From: Brevibacterium epidermidis NBRC 14811
GTDB lineage: Bacteria > Actinomycetota > Actinomycetes > Actinomycetales > Brevibacteriaceae
Assembly (NCBI RefSeq): GCF_001570805.1
Contig: NZ_BCSJ01000017.1
Coordinates: forward strand, 62,001-126,000
Length of the DNA stretch: 64,000 nt
Direction: 5' to 3'
Shown: positions 16,559 through 25,839 of the stretch, one piece after another
Layout: every line of letters starts with the position of its first letter
Position numbering within the stretch: the stretch's first letter is position 1
The notes under the pieces: generated by a model
Database searches by the model: none
The model's input: the letters and a program-made list of their open reading frames with translations, nothing else
Told to the model about the DNA's origin: nothing
Program-made: the position numbers and the translations under genes

Positions 16559-17050
16559 ATGGCCAGCGAATCCTCATTCGACATCGTCAGCAAGGTCGAC
16601 CGTCAGGAAGCCGACAACGCACTCAACCAGGCTGCGAAGGAGATCAACTCCCGCTACGACTTCCGCGGCACCGATGCGTCGATCGCTTGGAGCGGCGAAG
16701 CCGTGCAGATGAAAGCCAACAGCGAGGACCGGGTCAAGGCCATCCTCGACGTCTTCCAGTCGAAGCTGGTCAAGCGCGGAATCTCGCTGAAGTCGCTCGA
16801 GGACGGCGAACCCTACCCCTCCGGCAAGGAGTACCGCATCGACGCATCCCTCAAGGAGGGCATCGACAAGGACAATGCGAAGAAGATCTCGAAGATCATC
16901 CGCGACGAAGGCCCCAAGGGCGTCAAGGCTCAGATCCAGGGCGACGAGCTGCGTGTGAGCTCGAAGAAGCGTGACGACCTTCAGGAGGTCATCGCCCTGC
17001 TCAAGGGACAGGACCTCGAGGTGGACCTGCAGTTCACGAATTACCGCTGA
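16559..17050 (+). CDS. YajQ family cyclic-di-GMP-binding-like protein (UPF0234)
   Basis: A 163-residue protein starting [17 protein letters not shown], with AAAGGAG upstream. It shows the YajQ pattern throughout: [47 protein letters not shown], and the C-terminal [13 protein letters not shown]-like block. YajQ proteins bind nucleotides or nucleic acids and in some bacteria cyclic di-GMP; the role in actinobacteria is not established. Transcribed alone, with its own strong terminator. Confidence 0.93.
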   Translation: MASESSFDIVSKVDRQEADNALNQAAKEINSRYDFRGTDASIAWSGEAVQMKANSEDRVKAILDVFQSKLVKRGISLKSLEDGEPYPSGKEYRIDASLKEGIDKDNAKKISKIIRDEGPKGVKAQIQGDELRVSSKKRDDLQEVIALLKGQDLEVDLQFTNYR

Positions 17051-17065
17051 TCGCCATCACCCCAC

Positions 17066-17113
17066 GCCGGCCCGGTGCGCACTCAGCAGTGCGCACCGGG
17101 CCGGCGTCTTTAT
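17066..17113 (+). terminator. Terminator after yajQ
   Basis: GCCGGCCCGGTGCGCACT (17066-17083) pairs perfectly with AGTGCGCACCGGGCCGGC (17088-17105) and is followed by GTCTTTATT, 15 nt past the stop codon. Confidence 0.92.
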
Positions 17114-17286
17114 TGCCCGAGACGTTGCGGCCTCGGAGAACTCAGCCGTCGGCTCACCTGACGAATATGTCGGAACACGTCCCCTTCTGACGTCCGGGGA
17201 CGCTCCTTGACCCGCTTATGACGGGGTGTGACACAGATCATCGGCCGCCGAGGCTCTGGCCGGCTGTCACCAGCCAGGATGACGAC

Positions 17287-18321
17287 ATGTCATCCACTTT
17301 CGTCACCCCGCGGCTCTCGGCCTCCGCCCCGGACAACGCACCCGATCGGCTGCCCGTCGGCCGTCGCCGGTTGCGGCGAGCGCTGTCCTTCGAAGTCATC
17401 CCACCCCGGTCGCCGGCCCAAGCCGCGCGGATGCCGAGACTGCTGAAGTTCCTCGATTCGCTCGGTCCCGACTATCTGGCCGTCACCTCCTCAGCCACCA
17501 GCAACTGGCTGCAGGGCACCGCTGACTTCATCGCCGAGGTCACCGCCACGACCACTCTGCGGCCGTTGGCCCACCTCGCGTGCACCGCCGGAACAGAAGC
17601 CGAACTGCTCGGCTGGATCGACCACCTCCTCGGCGTCGGTGTGCGCGGATTCCTCGCCATCCGCGGCGACATCCCCGCCGGACAGACTTCACTCCCGGCA
17701 GGGCATCTCCCCCACGCCGATGCTCTCGTCAGCCTCCTCCGCCGTATTGAGAACGACAATGTCGCCTGCCTGGCCGCCGGTCGCCTCGGCATCGGCGTCG
17801 CCGCCTACCCCTCGGGGCACCCGGAGTCGACCGGTCCCGAAGAAGACCTCGACGTGCTCGCAGCCAAACAGCGCAACGGCGCCGATTTCGCCATCACCCA
17901 GCTCTTCTTCGACCCCACCGCGTACTCCCGGCTGCGCAGACGTGCCGAACACGCCGGCATCATCATCCCGATCATCCCCGGCATCCTGCCGATCACCGAT
18001 CCCCGTCGTCTGCACACGATGTCCCGGCTCTCCGGCCTGCCCGTCCCCGACGGTCTGCTTGCACGCTTCGACGGAATCTCCGACCCCGCCTCGGCGAGGC
18101 GGATCGGCCTCGACATCACCGCCGAACACACCGCGGCGATCCTCGAACACGACGCCGACGGACTGCACTTCTACACCTTCAATGACCAGAACACGACCGA
18201 AGACCTGCTCACCGCACTCGACCAGAAAGGGATCTCCGTGAGCTCATTCCCACCCCAGCCTCCGCCTCGGCGCTGGCCGCCATCGACCGATCACACAACA
18301 ACGAAGGAGAACCACGCATGA
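17287..18321 (+). CDS. metF: Methylenetetrahydrofolate reductase
   Basis: A 344-residue FAD enzyme that reduces 5,10-methylene-THF to 5-methyl-THF, the methyl donor used by MetE just downstream. Seen: the TIM-barrel start LSFEVIPPRSPA, PLAHLACTAGTEAEL, the flavin-loop region LAIRGDIPAG, VAAYPSGHPES, and the substrate motif DFAITQLFFDP with IIPGILPI. The ATG at 17287 is the first start giving family-like sequence; no strong ribosome site is visible. Its stop overlaps the metE start as ATGA, so translation is coupled. No cobalamin or SAM riboswitch is visible in the 180 nt upstream. Confidence 0.93.
   Translation: MSSTFVTPRLSASAPDNAPDRLPVGRRRLRRALSFEVIPPRSPAQAARMPRLLKFLDSLGPDYLAVTSSATSNWLQGTADFIAEVTATTTLRPLAHLACTAGTEAELLGWIDHLLGVGVRGFLAIRGDIPAGQTSLPAGHLPHADALVSLLRRIENDNVACLAAGRLGIGVAAYPSGHPESTGPEEDLDVLAAKQRNGADFAITQLFFDPTAYSRLRRRAEHAGIIIPIIPGILPITDPRRLHTMSRLSGLPVPDGLLARFDGISDPASARRIGLDITAEHTAAILEHDADGLHFYTFNDQNTTEDLLTALDQKGISVSSFPPQPPPRRWPPSTDHTTTKENHA
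18086..18099 (+). repeat. Over-represented 14-mer CCGCCTCGGCGAGG (one of seven exact copies)
   Basis: Exact copies: plus orientation at 18086, 20647, 34081, 37458 and 39158; reverse complement at 26581 and 32936. One-mismatch copies at 2607 and 19004. The core CCTCG-G-CGAGG is an odd-length palindrome. Copies at 20647 and 26581 start one base after stop codons; others are in coding sequence at Ala/Ser/Glu-rich stretches. Confidence 0.7.
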
Positions 18322-20645
18322 CCACCCCATTCCCGACCGCCACCATCACCGGCTACCCGCGCATCGGCGCCCGCCGCGAACAGAAGAAGGCTCTGGAAGC
18401 CTATTGGGCCGGCCGCATCGATGCCGCGGACTTCACCCGCTCCGTGCACACCCTGCGCATCGACACCTACCGCCGCCTGGCCCAGCTGGGACTGAGCGAG
18501 GACTATGCGATCCCCGCCAGCTACAGCCACTACGATCACGTCCTCGACACAGCCCTGGCCGTCGGACTCATCCCCTCTGCCACGGGTGCCAACACCGATG
18601 CGGATTCTGCCGGCAGCCTCGAGCACTACTTCGCTCTCGCTCGCGGAACGGCGCAGCGCGCTCCGCTGGAGATGACGAAATGGTTCGACACGAACTACCA
18701 CTACCTCGTCCCCGCGCTCGCTGATTCCACGACCTTCACCGCCCACCCGCAGCAGCTTCTCTCCCTCGCCGCCGAGGCGAAGGCCGCCGGCCACCTCGTC
18801 AGGCCGGTCCTCGTCGGACCCGTCACCCTGCTGGCACTGACCAAATCCTCCCCCGGTGCCACGACGCTGCCGCTCGACCGTCTCGACGAGCTCACCCTCG
18901 TCTTTCGAGACATCCTCACGGCCCTGGGTGACGCCAGCATCGATTGGGTGCAGCTCGATGAGCCGGCCCTCGTCGCCGACATCCCCGGCATCACGGATGC
19001 CCGACTCGCCGAGGCGGCCCGACGCAGCTATGCGACGCTGACAACCGCGCCCGATCGTCCGCAGCTGTTCGTCACTACCCCCTACGGAAGCCTCGACAAT
19101 GGTCTGCCGGCACTCGCCGAATCCGGCATCGATGCCCTGGGTGTCGACCTGTCCGCCGCGACGCGTCGGATCGATCCTGACTACCCGCGCAGGGTGGCAG
19201 CGACAGTGCCCAGCTCGGTCCACCTCGTCGCCGGGGTCGTCGACGGACGCAATGTCTGGGCCGATGACCTGGTCTCCAGCCTCGACGTGCTCACCGGTCT
19301 GGGTCGGGAGTCGGTGAGCGTGTCCACGTCCACCTCACTGCTGCACGTGCCCTATACGATCGCCCAGGAGACTTCGCTGCCCGTCGACGTCGCCTCCTGG
19401 CTGTCCTTCGCCGAGGAGAAGGTGACCGAGGTCGAGGCCCTGGCCGCGGCTCTCACAGACGGAGTCGAAGCTCGTCCGGCGGCATTCAACCGAGCCGATC
19501 GTGTCCGGCGCACACGCGCTTCGTCGACCCGGGTCCACAACACCGAGGTGGCTGCCCGCACCGCCGCCGAGGCAACCAACGACGGCTTCCGCACCGATGC
19601 CGCCACACGGATCGCCGCCCAAGAGTCACTGGGGATCCCAGATCTGCCGACGACGACCATCGGCTCCTTCCCGCAGACGGCCGAGGTACGCCGAGCACGG
19701 GCCGATCACCGCGCCGGGCGTCTCGATGACGCCGCATATGAGCAGGCGATGCGGGCCGAGATCGACCGGGTCATCGGCCTGCAGGAGGAGCTGGGTCTCG
19801 ACATCCTCGTCCACGGGGAACCGGAACGCAACGACATGGTCCAGTACTTCGCCGAACACCTCGACGGCTTCACGACCACCGAGCACGGATGGGTGCAGTC
19901 CTACGGGTCGAGATGCACTCGCCCGCCGATCCTCTTCGGAGACGTGTCCCGTCCCGCGCCGATCACCGCCGGCTGGTCACGCTACGCCGCCTCCCGCACT
20001 CCACGTCCGGTCAAGGGCATGCTCACCGGTCCGGTGACGATCCTGGCGTGGTCATTCGTCCGCGACGATGTCGACCTGCGGGTCTCCGCCGACCAGATCG
20101 GTTTGGCACTGGCAGATGAGGTTGCGGACCTCGAAGCGGCGGGCATCGGCATCATCCAGGTCGACGAGCCGGCTCTGCGGGAGCTGCTTCCGCTGCGCGG
20201 CCGTAACCGAGCCGAGTACCTCGACTGGTCGGTGCGCGCCTTCCGCCTGGTCAATGCCCACGTCTCCCCGCAGACGCAGATCCACACGCACCTGTGCTAT
20301 TCGGAGTTCGGAGAGATCATCGACGCGATCGATGCCCTCGACGCCGATGTCACCAGCATCGAGGCGGCCCGGTCACGGATGGAGGTCCTCGACGATATCG
20401 ACGGCTTCGGCTTCGCCCGCGGCATCGGCCCCGGAATCTATGACATCCACTCCCCACGTGTGCCGAGCGTTGAGGAGCTGCGCGAACTCATCGAGGCGGC
20501 GTTGAAACATGTGCCTGCGCATCGTCTGTGGATCAATCCGGACTGCGGGCTGAAGACACGCGACTACCCGGAAGTGCGCGCTTCCCTGGCCAATCTCGTC
20601 GCCGCGCGCCAGGAAGTATTGGAAACGGTCCAGGTCACCGTCTGA
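18318..20645 (+). CDS. metE: 5-methyltetrahydropteroyltriglutamate-homocysteine S-methyltransferase (cobalamin-independent)
   Basis: A 775-residue MetE of usual length. N-terminal barrel: [22 protein letters not shown]-terminal catalytic barrel with the zinc ligands: His and Cys in THLCYSEF, and Cys in NPDCGLKTR, plus Glu in the conserved barrel. [17 protein letters not shown] marks the second-domain start, and [14 protein letters not shown] binds substrate. It catalyses the last step of methionine synthesis in the cytosol. AAGGAG lies upstream of its ATG inside metF, so the metF-metE pair forms one operon supplying and using methyl-THF. Confidence 0.97.
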   Translation: MTTPFPTATITGYPRIGARREQKKALEAYWAGRIDAADFTRSVHTLRIDTYRRLAQLGLSEDYAIPASYSHYDHVLDTALAVGLIPSATGANTDADSAGSLEHYFALARGTAQRAPLEMTKWFDTNYHYLVPALADSTTFTAHPQQLLSLAAEAKAAGHLVRPVLVGPVTLLALTKSSPGATTLPLDRLDELTLVFRDILTALGDASIDWVQLDEPALVADIPGITDARLAEAARRSYATLTTAPDRPQLFVTTPYGSLDNGLPALAESGIDALGVDLSAATRRIDPDYPRRVAATVPSSVHLVAGVVDGRNVWADDLVSSLDVLTGLGRESVSVSTSTSLLHVPYTIAQETSLPVDVASWLSFAEEKVTEVEALAAALTDGVEARPAAFNRADRVRRTRASSTRVHNTEVAARTAAEATNDGFRTDAATRIAAQESLGIPDLPTTTIGSFPQTAEVRRARADHRAGRLDDAAYEQAMRAEIDRVIGLQEELGLDILVHGEPERNDMVQYFAEHLDGFTTTEHGWVQSYGSRCTRPPILFGDVSRPAPITAGWSRYAASRTPRPVKGMLTGPVTILAWSFVRDDVDLRVSADQIGLALADEVADLEAAGIGIIQVDEPALRELLPLRGRNRAEYLDWSVRAFRLVNAHVSPQTQIHTHLCYSEFGEIIDAIDALDADVTSIEAARSRMEVLDDIDGFGFARGIGPGIYDIHSPRVPSVEELRELIEAALKHVPAHRLWINPDCGLKTRDYPEVRASLANLVAARQEVLETVQVTV

Positions 20646-20681
20646 ACCGCCTCGGCGAGGGTCGGGTCAGTGAAGCCCGGG

Positions 20682-21608
20682 TCAGTGTTCGGGGAGCTCG
20701 AGCGGAATGTAATACAGGCCCTTCGAGTCCTCCTCGACACTGGCCCGGAGGCGATCGTCGAGGTGGATGAAGTCATTGACCTTGATCGTGCCCTTCTGGC
20801 CGCTGAGCCGACGGATCGCGAACGCGGGGATGAGACCCTGTCGTCCCGAGCCATCGACGGCGAGCGCGTACTTCGGGCCGGTCGCACGGACCCGGACGTC
20901 GATGCCCGAATCCTGCTCTCGCAGCTCGTCGATTTCGACGACGGGTTCCGGGTTCGTCAGCGCGGTGAGCTCGACGGCCAGGGTATCGGCCATGTCATCG
21001 ACAGTGGCGAGCATATTCGCCATGGCGCGGGCGAATTCGCCGTGCAGCTTGCTCGGCTTCATCGCCGCGCCGGGTTTGTACATGTCCTCATGGGTCAGTT
21101 CGCTCCAGGCGTCCTGGAGCCGGGTCTTGACCTGGATCTCGGCGAAGACCGGTGCCCCTTGGTCAGACGGAATGCGCAGGGTGACGTGGCAGGCACGGTA
21201 GCCGCTGGCCTTCGGCGGGTCCGTGTAGTCCTTCCACTCGATGAGTTCGAAGCTTCCGAGCTGGTCGGGATCACGCAGCGCGGCGAACATCATCGACTGA
21301 TCACGCGGTGATTTGCACAGCACCTTGATACCGACGATGTCGCGGATCTGGTCTTCGACATCCTCGGTGCTGGTGATGGTCAGCTGCGGATCGTCTTCGG
21401 TCTTCTCCGTCAGCTTCGCCAGGGTGCGTGCCGCGTCCTTGATCCGATGGCCGTCGACGTCGAGGCGGGAGATGTCCTTGTCCTTGAGCAGCCCCTTCTG
21501 CTGTTCGGTCAGCCAGTGCTTGATCCGCACGGCCGCCAGCTGCCAGGCGTCAAGCCGTTCGACATAAGCGCGTTCGACGATCGTTTTGAGCTGCGATTCG
21601 TTCTTCAC
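20682..21608 (-). CDS. RelA/SpoT-domain (alarmone synthetase-like) protein with C-terminal extension
   Basis: 308 residues; GTG at 21608 with GGGGAG 7 nt upstream. Residues ~25-210 contain the nucleotidyltransferase pattern of (p)ppGpp synthetases: DIVGIKVLC (~90-98), the GYR motif in PKASGYRACHV (~132), and AEIQVKTRLQDAWSELTHEDMYK-type sequence (~157), with the conserved Glu of EIQ. The usual Arg in the G-x-R motif is Lys. No HD hydrolase domain is present. Residues ~235-308 form a separate beta-rich domain (GIDVRVRATGPKYALAV) I cannot assign. It is too short to be the main Rel enzyme. Whether it makes (p)ppGpp is untested. Confidence 0.78.
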   Translation of the reverse strand: MKNESQLKTIVERAYVERLDAWQLAAVRIKHWLTEQQKGLLKDKDISRLDVDGHRIKDAARTLAKLTEKTEDDPQLTITSTEDVEDQIRDIVGIKVLCKSPRDQSMMFAALRDPDQLGSFELIEWKDYTDPPKASGYRACHVTLRIPSDQGAPVFAEIQVKTRLQDAWSELTHEDMYKPGAAMKPSKLHGEFARAMANMLATVDDMADTLAVELTALTNPEPVVEIDELREQDSGIDVRVRATGPKYALAVDGSGRQGLIPAFAIRRLSGQKGTIKVNDFIHLDDRLRASVEEDSKGLYYIPLELPEH

Positions 21609-21715
21609 GCGCTCTCCCCTGCCTGCCGACGGTAGACTCTCATGGACGTTCGGTGTCTCTCGGTGCCTGATGTGCACCGAGTTCCATGGTCAGACTCTAC
21701 GCGGTAGACGCAGAA

Positions 21716-21773
21716 CGCCCCGGCAGCGACTCGTCCTCCCTGTGCAACGGGAGGAGAAGTCACTGCCGGGGCG
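21716..21773 (-). terminator. Composite hairpin / terminator after fprA
   Basis: Outer arms CGCCCCGGCAG (21716-21726) and CTGCCGGGGCG (21763-21773) enclose an inner stem TCCTCCC / GGGAGGA. It lies 36 nt beyond the fprA stop. The minus-strand sequence after it is not U-rich, so termination is likely but not certain. Confidence 0.55.
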
Positions 21774-21809
21774 TTGTGACGCTCAGGCTGAGGTGGTGAC
21801 GCTTCGGTC

Positions 21810-23228
21810 TCAGTGACTGGCGGAGGACTGACCGACGGATTCGGCGGTGACGTGTCCGCGCGCCTCGGCGAGCATCTCCTCACGGGTGGCGAGTTTGATC
21901 CGCTCACGGCCTTCGACCTCGCCGGCGGCCTTCTCGGCGGATTCGACGCGGTGGTAGCCCTCCCAATCGACGAAATCAACGCCCTTGGATTCGAGGAGTT
22001 CGACGATGGCCGATTCGTCCGGGTACACCGGGTCGGTGAGCACCCCGGCGGCGCGGTCGTCGAGGATGTGGCCGATGGTCTCGAGCGCATCGCCCTTCGT
22101 GTGGCCGATGAGCCCGACGGGTCCGCGCTTGATCCACCCGGTGGTGTACACGCCCTGGACGACATCGGCGTCGGCGGCAGTCGACTGATCATCGGTGTCG
22201 ACGACACGGCCTTCGTGGTTCGGGATCACACGTTTGCGGTCGTCGAAGGGCAGCTGCGGCAGCTGAGTGCCCGCATAACCGACGGCACGGTAGACCGCAT
22301 CGATCTCCCAATCGTGGAAGCTGCCGGTGCCGTTGACACCTGCGGAGCCGTCGAGTTCCATGCGTTCGGTACGCAGTCCCGTCACCTTGTCCTCGCCGAG
22401 GATGGCGACCGGTGCGTGCAGGAAGTGCAGGTGGAGACGTCGCTTCGCTCCGGTGGGTTCGCGCATCGTGAAGTCCGTGAGCGTCTTCGCGACCTGTTTG
22501 ACCTGGTTGCTCGACTCGATCGCCTGCATCGATCCTTCGTCGAACTCGAAGTCCTCCGGGTAGACGATGAGGTCGACGTCCTTGACGGCACCGAGTTCGC
22601 GCAGCTCCAGCGGGGTGAACTTCGCCTGAGCGGGTCCGCGGCGGCCGAAGATGTGGACGTCGGTGACCTTCGAGGACTTCAGCCCCTCGTACACGTGGTC
22701 GGGGATCTCCGTGGTGTGCATATCGTCGGCCTGCTTCGCCAGAACACGGGCGACGTCGAGGGCGACGTTGCCGTTGCCGATGACGGCGACGCGTTCGGCG
22801 TCCAGCGGCCAGGACTGCGAGACATCGGGATGCGAGTCGTACCAGTTGACGAAGTCAGCGGCACCGTAGGATCCGGGCAGGTCGATGCCGGGCAGATCAA
22901 GTGCGGCATCGACGAAGCACCCGGTGGAGAAGACCACCGCGTCATAGCGGTCGGTGAGCTCTTCGAGGTGGAGGTCGACTCCGTACTCGACATTGGAGAA
23001 CAGGCGGATGTCGCCTCGGTCGAGGACCTTGATCAGGGCATTGATGATGCCCTTGATCCGGGGGTGGTCGGGGGCGACTCCGTAGCGGACGAGTCCGAAG
23101 GGAGTCGGCAGACGGTCGAAGAGATCGATGCTCAGATCGAAATCACGTTCCGCCTTCGTCATGAGATCGGCCGCGTAGATCCCAGCAGGACCGGCGCCGA
23201 CGATGGCCACCCGGAAGGGACGAGTCAT
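21810..23228 (-). CDS. fprA: Ferredoxin/adrenodoxin-type NADP reductase (FprA)
   Basis: A 472-residue flavoprotein of the adrenodoxin-reductase family. The FAD site is RVAIVGAGPAGIYAADLM at the N-terminus; YGVAPDHPRIKGI and VFSTGC follow; the NADP site is VAVIGNGNVALDVARVLA (~150); and the C-terminal YTTGWIKRGPVGLIGHTKGDA is diagnostic. It passes electrons between NADPH and ferredoxins. ATG at 23228 with GAGAGG upstream. An acidic C-terminal ~70 residues is longer than in mycobacterial FprA. No P450 or ferredoxin gene is adjacent. Confidence 0.93.
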   Translation of the reverse strand: MTRPFRVAIVGAGPAGIYAADLMTKAERDFDLSIDLFDRLPTPFGLVRYGVAPDHPRIKGIINALIKVLDRGDIRLFSNVEYGVDLHLEELTDRYDAVVFSTGCFVDAALDLPGIDLPGSYGAADFVNWYDSHPDVSQSWPLDAERVAVIGNGNVALDVARVLAKQADDMHTTEIPDHVYEGLKSSKVTDVHIFGRRGPAQAKFTPLELRELGAVKDVDLIVYPEDFEFDEGSMQAIESSNQVKQVAKTLTDFTMREPTGAKRRLHLHFLHAPVAILGEDKVTGLRTERMELDGSAGVNGTGSFHDWEIDAVYRAVGYAGTQLPQLPFDDRKRVIPNHEGRVVDTDDQSTAADADVVQGVYTTGWIKRGPVGLIGHTKGDALETIGHILDDRAAGVLTDPVYPDESAIVELLESKGVDFVDWEGYHRVESAEKAAGEVEGRERIKLATREEMLAEARGHVTAESVGQSSASH

Positions 23229-23409
23229 TCTCACACCTCTCTGTTCAGTCCCATCGAGTCTATCGTCAATGTAGGTCATCCTTACAATGACGTGACCAAA
23301 CTCGCACCGCCGCGGCCCGACCAGCGGGACGTCAGCTCTCAATATGACGCCGTCTCACCGGCGGTCCCGCCTACTCCCCCGACGACGCGGTCTCATTAGA
23401 CTGAAGCCT

Positions 23410-24324
23410 GTGAGCCAGAACCCTGCCCCCGATGATAGCGCGATTCGCCGTGCCGGTCTGATCAACGGATTCTCCGCCTACCTGCTGTGGGGTGTGATGC
23501 CGCTGCTCTTCGCGGCCGCTGCTCCCACCGGCGCCCTCGAACTCGTCTCCCACCGCGTCATCTGGTCACTCGGCTTCTGTGCCATCCTGCTCGTCTTCAC
23601 CGGCGGGTTCCTCCGCACCTGGCAGATTCTGCGCTCACCGCGCCTCTTCGGCCTCCTGCTTCTGGCATCCGTGCTCATCGCCATCAACTGGACGACGTTC
23701 ATCTACGGGGTCGAAACCAACCAACTCGTCGAGATCTCACTCGGCTACTACCTCAACCCCCTCATCTCCATCGGCCTCGGCGTCGTCTTCCTCGGCGAGA
23801 AGCTGCGGCCACTGCAGTGGACTGCCGTGGGCTTCGGTCTGCTCGCCGTCATCATCGTCGGCATCGGCCTCGGCCGCGTCCCCTACCTCGCGTTCACCGT
23901 CGCCCTGTCCTTCGGCCTCTACGGACTGGTGAAGAACAAAGTCGGCAGCCGAGTGGGCGCGCTCGAGGGCATGGCGGTCGAAAGCCTCGTCCTCGCCGTG
24001 CCTTCGGCGATCTACCTCATCGTCCTCGGCTCGCTGGGACTGCAGACATTCACCGGCTTCGGCGGTTGGCACGTCGTGGTCATCATCGTCACCGGTCCGG
24101 CCACCGCGATCCCGCTCATCCTCTTCAGCGCCGCCGCCCGCCGCATCCCCCTGTCCTGGGTGGGCATGCTCCAATACCTCACCCCGACCATCCAATTCAC
24201 GCTCGGCGTCACGGTGCTCGGAGAGATGATGTCGACGACCCGCTGGGTCGGCTTCTTCGTCATCTGGATCGCCGTGGTCCTGCTGTGCACGGACATGATC
24301 CGCCACAGCCGACGCCGCTCCTGA
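23410..24324 (+). CDS. rarD: EamA-family transporter, RarD type
   Basis: A 304-residue membrane protein with ten predicted helices. It has the RarD signature GLINGFSAYLLWGVMPLLF, LVSHRVIWS, NWTTFIYGVETNQLVEISLGYYLNPL-like sequence and PTIQFTLGV near the end. RarD was named for chloramphenicol resistance in proteobacteria; its substrate is unknown. The GTG at 23410 is chosen because TAGACT ends exactly 7 nt upstream (leaderless). Longer in-frame starts lack homology. It is transcribed alone, and the palindromic repeat copy 2 follows 28 nt after the stop. Confidence 0.88.
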   Translation: MSQNPAPDDSAIRRAGLINGFSAYLLWGVMPLLFAAAAPTGALELVSHRVIWSLGFCAILLVFTGGFLRTWQILRSPRLFGLLLLASVLIAINWTTFIYGVETNQLVEISLGYYLNPLISIGLGVVFLGEKLRPLQWTAVGFGLLAVIIVGIGLGRVPYLAFTVALSFGLYGLVKNKVGSRVGALEGMAVESLVLAVPSAIYLIVLGSLGLQTFTGFGGWHVVVIIVTGPATAIPLILFSAAARRIPLSWVGMLQYLTPTIQFTLGVTVLGEMMSTTRWVGFFVIWIAVVLLCTDMIRHSRRRS

Positions 24325-24352
24325 CCCTGCCCCGACCCCGCAGCACCCCTCC

Positions 24353-24416
24353 ATTACTACCTGACGGCGGCCCAGATACCTCGCGCGAGGTTGCTGGGCC
24401 GCCGTCAGGTAGTAAT
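24353..24416. repeat. Palindromic intergenic repeat, copy 2 (extended arms)
   Basis: 24357-24412 is identical over all 56 bp to copy 1 at 1137-1192. Here the palindrome extends four more bases on each side (ATTA ... TAAT), giving perfect 23-bp arms and the same 18-nt centre with CCTCGCGCGAGG. It lies between rarD and the GntR-ABC operon and could also act as the rarD terminator. Confidence 0.9.
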
Positions 24417-24451
24417 TCCAGGATTGACTGCGGAAATATCCCGGAACCCCC

Positions 24452-24497
24452 TTGACACTATCCTTGGCACCATGGTTCATTGGTTAAGTAACTAACC
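24452..24497 (+). promoter_or_regulatory. Promoter/operator of the GntR-ABC operon
   Basis: A TTGACA -35 element at 24452-24457 is followed 24 nt later by the dyad GGTTA-N6-TAACC (24482-24497), immediately before the GntR gene. YtrA-type GntR repressors bind such dyads over their own promoter, so this is the likely autoregulatory operator (inference). The -10 is not clear. Confidence 0.55.
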
Positions 24498-24504
24498 GAC
24501 CCAC

Positions 24505-24918
24505 ATGGAGCCGACCGTGATCGACGAAACCAAACCCCTGTTCACTCAGATCGCCGAGAAGGTCGAGGACTCGATCCTCAACGGCACCCTGCCCGAGCTC
24601 TCCCGAGCACCATCGACGAACGAGCTCGCATCGTTCTACTCCATCAACCCGGCCACCGCCGCCAAAGGCATCAACCGACTCGTCGACAAAGGAGTGTTGG
24701 AGAAGCGCCGCGGCATCGGAATGTTCGTCACCGAAGGCGCCCGAGCTCTGCTCATCAACGAACACCGCACCACTTTCTCCGAGAACTTCATCAGTCCCCT
24801 GTTGGGCGAGGCCAACCGCCTCGGCTTGGGGTCCGAGGACGTGATCGCGCTCATCGAAGAGCGCTCCCGAGAACTCCATCTGACCACCGCACTCGATCCG
24901 ACCGCAGCGAAGGGATGA
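24505..24918 (+). CDS. GntR-family regulator, YtrA subfamily
   Basis: A 137-residue protein. An N-terminal GntR winged helix is seen (LFTQIAEKVEDSILNGTLPE, PSTNELASFYSINPATAAKGINRLVDKG-type sequence, KRRGIGMFVTEGA). A short C-terminal helical dimerisation part follows, typical of the YtrA group, which has no ligand-binding domain of FadR size. ATG at 24505; GTG at 24519 is an alternative. It is the first gene of a three-gene operon with an ABC ATPase 3 nt downstream, the YtrA pattern of a repressor for its own ABC exporter, often induced by cell-wall antibiotics (family knowledge). Confidence 0.88.
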   Translation: MEPTVIDETKPLFTQIAEKVEDSILNGTLPELSRAPSTNELASFYSINPATAAKGINRLVDKGVLEKRRGIGMFVTEGARALLINEHRTTFSENFISPLLGEANRLGLGSEDVIALIEERSRELHLTTALDPTAAKG

Positions 24919-24921
24919 CCC

Positions 24922-25839
24922 ATGAACTCCGTCGTCGAGGTCCGCCACCTCACCAAGACGTATAAGACCGCCACCGCACTCGACGATGTCAGCGTGAGCA
25001 TCGACGAGGATTCGATCTACGGACTGCTCGGACGCAACGGCGCCGGCAAGACCACACTCATGTCCATCCTCACCGCCCAGAACTTCGCGACCAGCGGCGA
25101 CGTCAAGGTCTTCGGGGAGGACCCCTATGAGAACGCCCGCGTGCTCAGTCGCATGTGCTTCGTCCGCGAGAGCCAGAAGTACCCGGACGACTCCAACGCC
25201 CGCCACGCCCTGACCAACGCCAGCCTCTTCTTCCCGAACTGGGACCAGGAATTCGCCGACCAACTCGTCGACGACTTCGCTCTGCCTCTGAAGACCCCGA
25301 TCAAGAAGCTCTCCCGCGGTCAGCAGTCGGCCGTCGGTGTCATCATCGGCCTCGCCTCCCGAGCCGAGATCACCTTCTTCGACGAGCCCTACCTCGGCTT
25401 CGACGCCGTTGCCCGACAGATCTTCTACGACCGCCTCATCGCCGACTACGCAGAATTCCCGCGCACCATCGTGCTCTCGAGCCACCTCATCGACGAAGTC
25501 GCCGATCTCATCGAGAAGGTCATCGTCATCGACCGCGGTCGGATCATCATGGATGAGACCACCGAGGAGGTCCGCGGCCGCGCGGTCAACGTCGTCGGGG
25601 ATGCCGACGCGATCAATCGGCTCGTCGTCGGTCGCGAGGTCATCCACCGCGAATCACTCGGCCGAGTCGCCTCGGTGACGATGCTCGGTCACCTCAGCAA
25701 TGCCGATCGCGAACTCATCTCCGATGCCAACCTCGACCTCACTCCCGTCTCGCTGCAGCAGCTCGTCGTCCGCAGCACTCAAGCGGACCTCGCCGATCCG
25801 ACGGCAGCGGAGACCGACTCAAGGAGCCTGCAATCATGA
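24922..25839 (+). CDS. ABC transporter ATP-binding protein (YtrB-like)
   Basis: A 305-residue ATPase: Walker A GRNGAGKTT (~38), Q-loop in LTAQNF, signature motif LSRGQQSA, Walker B ITFFDEP and the H-loop SSHLIDE. After ~215 a C-terminal regulatory extension follows. It pairs with the downstream six-helix permease, whose start overlaps its stop (ATGA at 25836). Together they form an exporter of the kind controlled by YtrA repressors; substrate unknown. Confidence 0.92.
   Translation: MNSVVEVRHLTKTYKTATALDDVSVSIDEDSIYGLLGRNGAGKTTLMSILTAQNFATSGDVKVFGEDPYENARVLSRMCFVRESQKYPDDSNARHALTNASLFFPNWDQEFADQLVDDFALPLKTPIKKLSRGQQSAVGVIIGLASRAEITFFDEPYLGFDAVARQIFYDRLIADYAEFPRTIVLSSHLIDEVADLIEKVIVIDRGRIIMDETTEEVRGRAVNVVGDADAINRLVVGREVIHRESLGRVASVTMLGHLSNADRELISDANLDLTPVSLQQLVVRSTQADLADPTAAETDSRSLQS

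Noticed and set aside
17106-17286. Possible riboswitch upstream of metF-metE
   Set aside because: No cobalamin-box, SAM-I or SAM-II consensus could be seen; a covariance-model search would be needed to support one.
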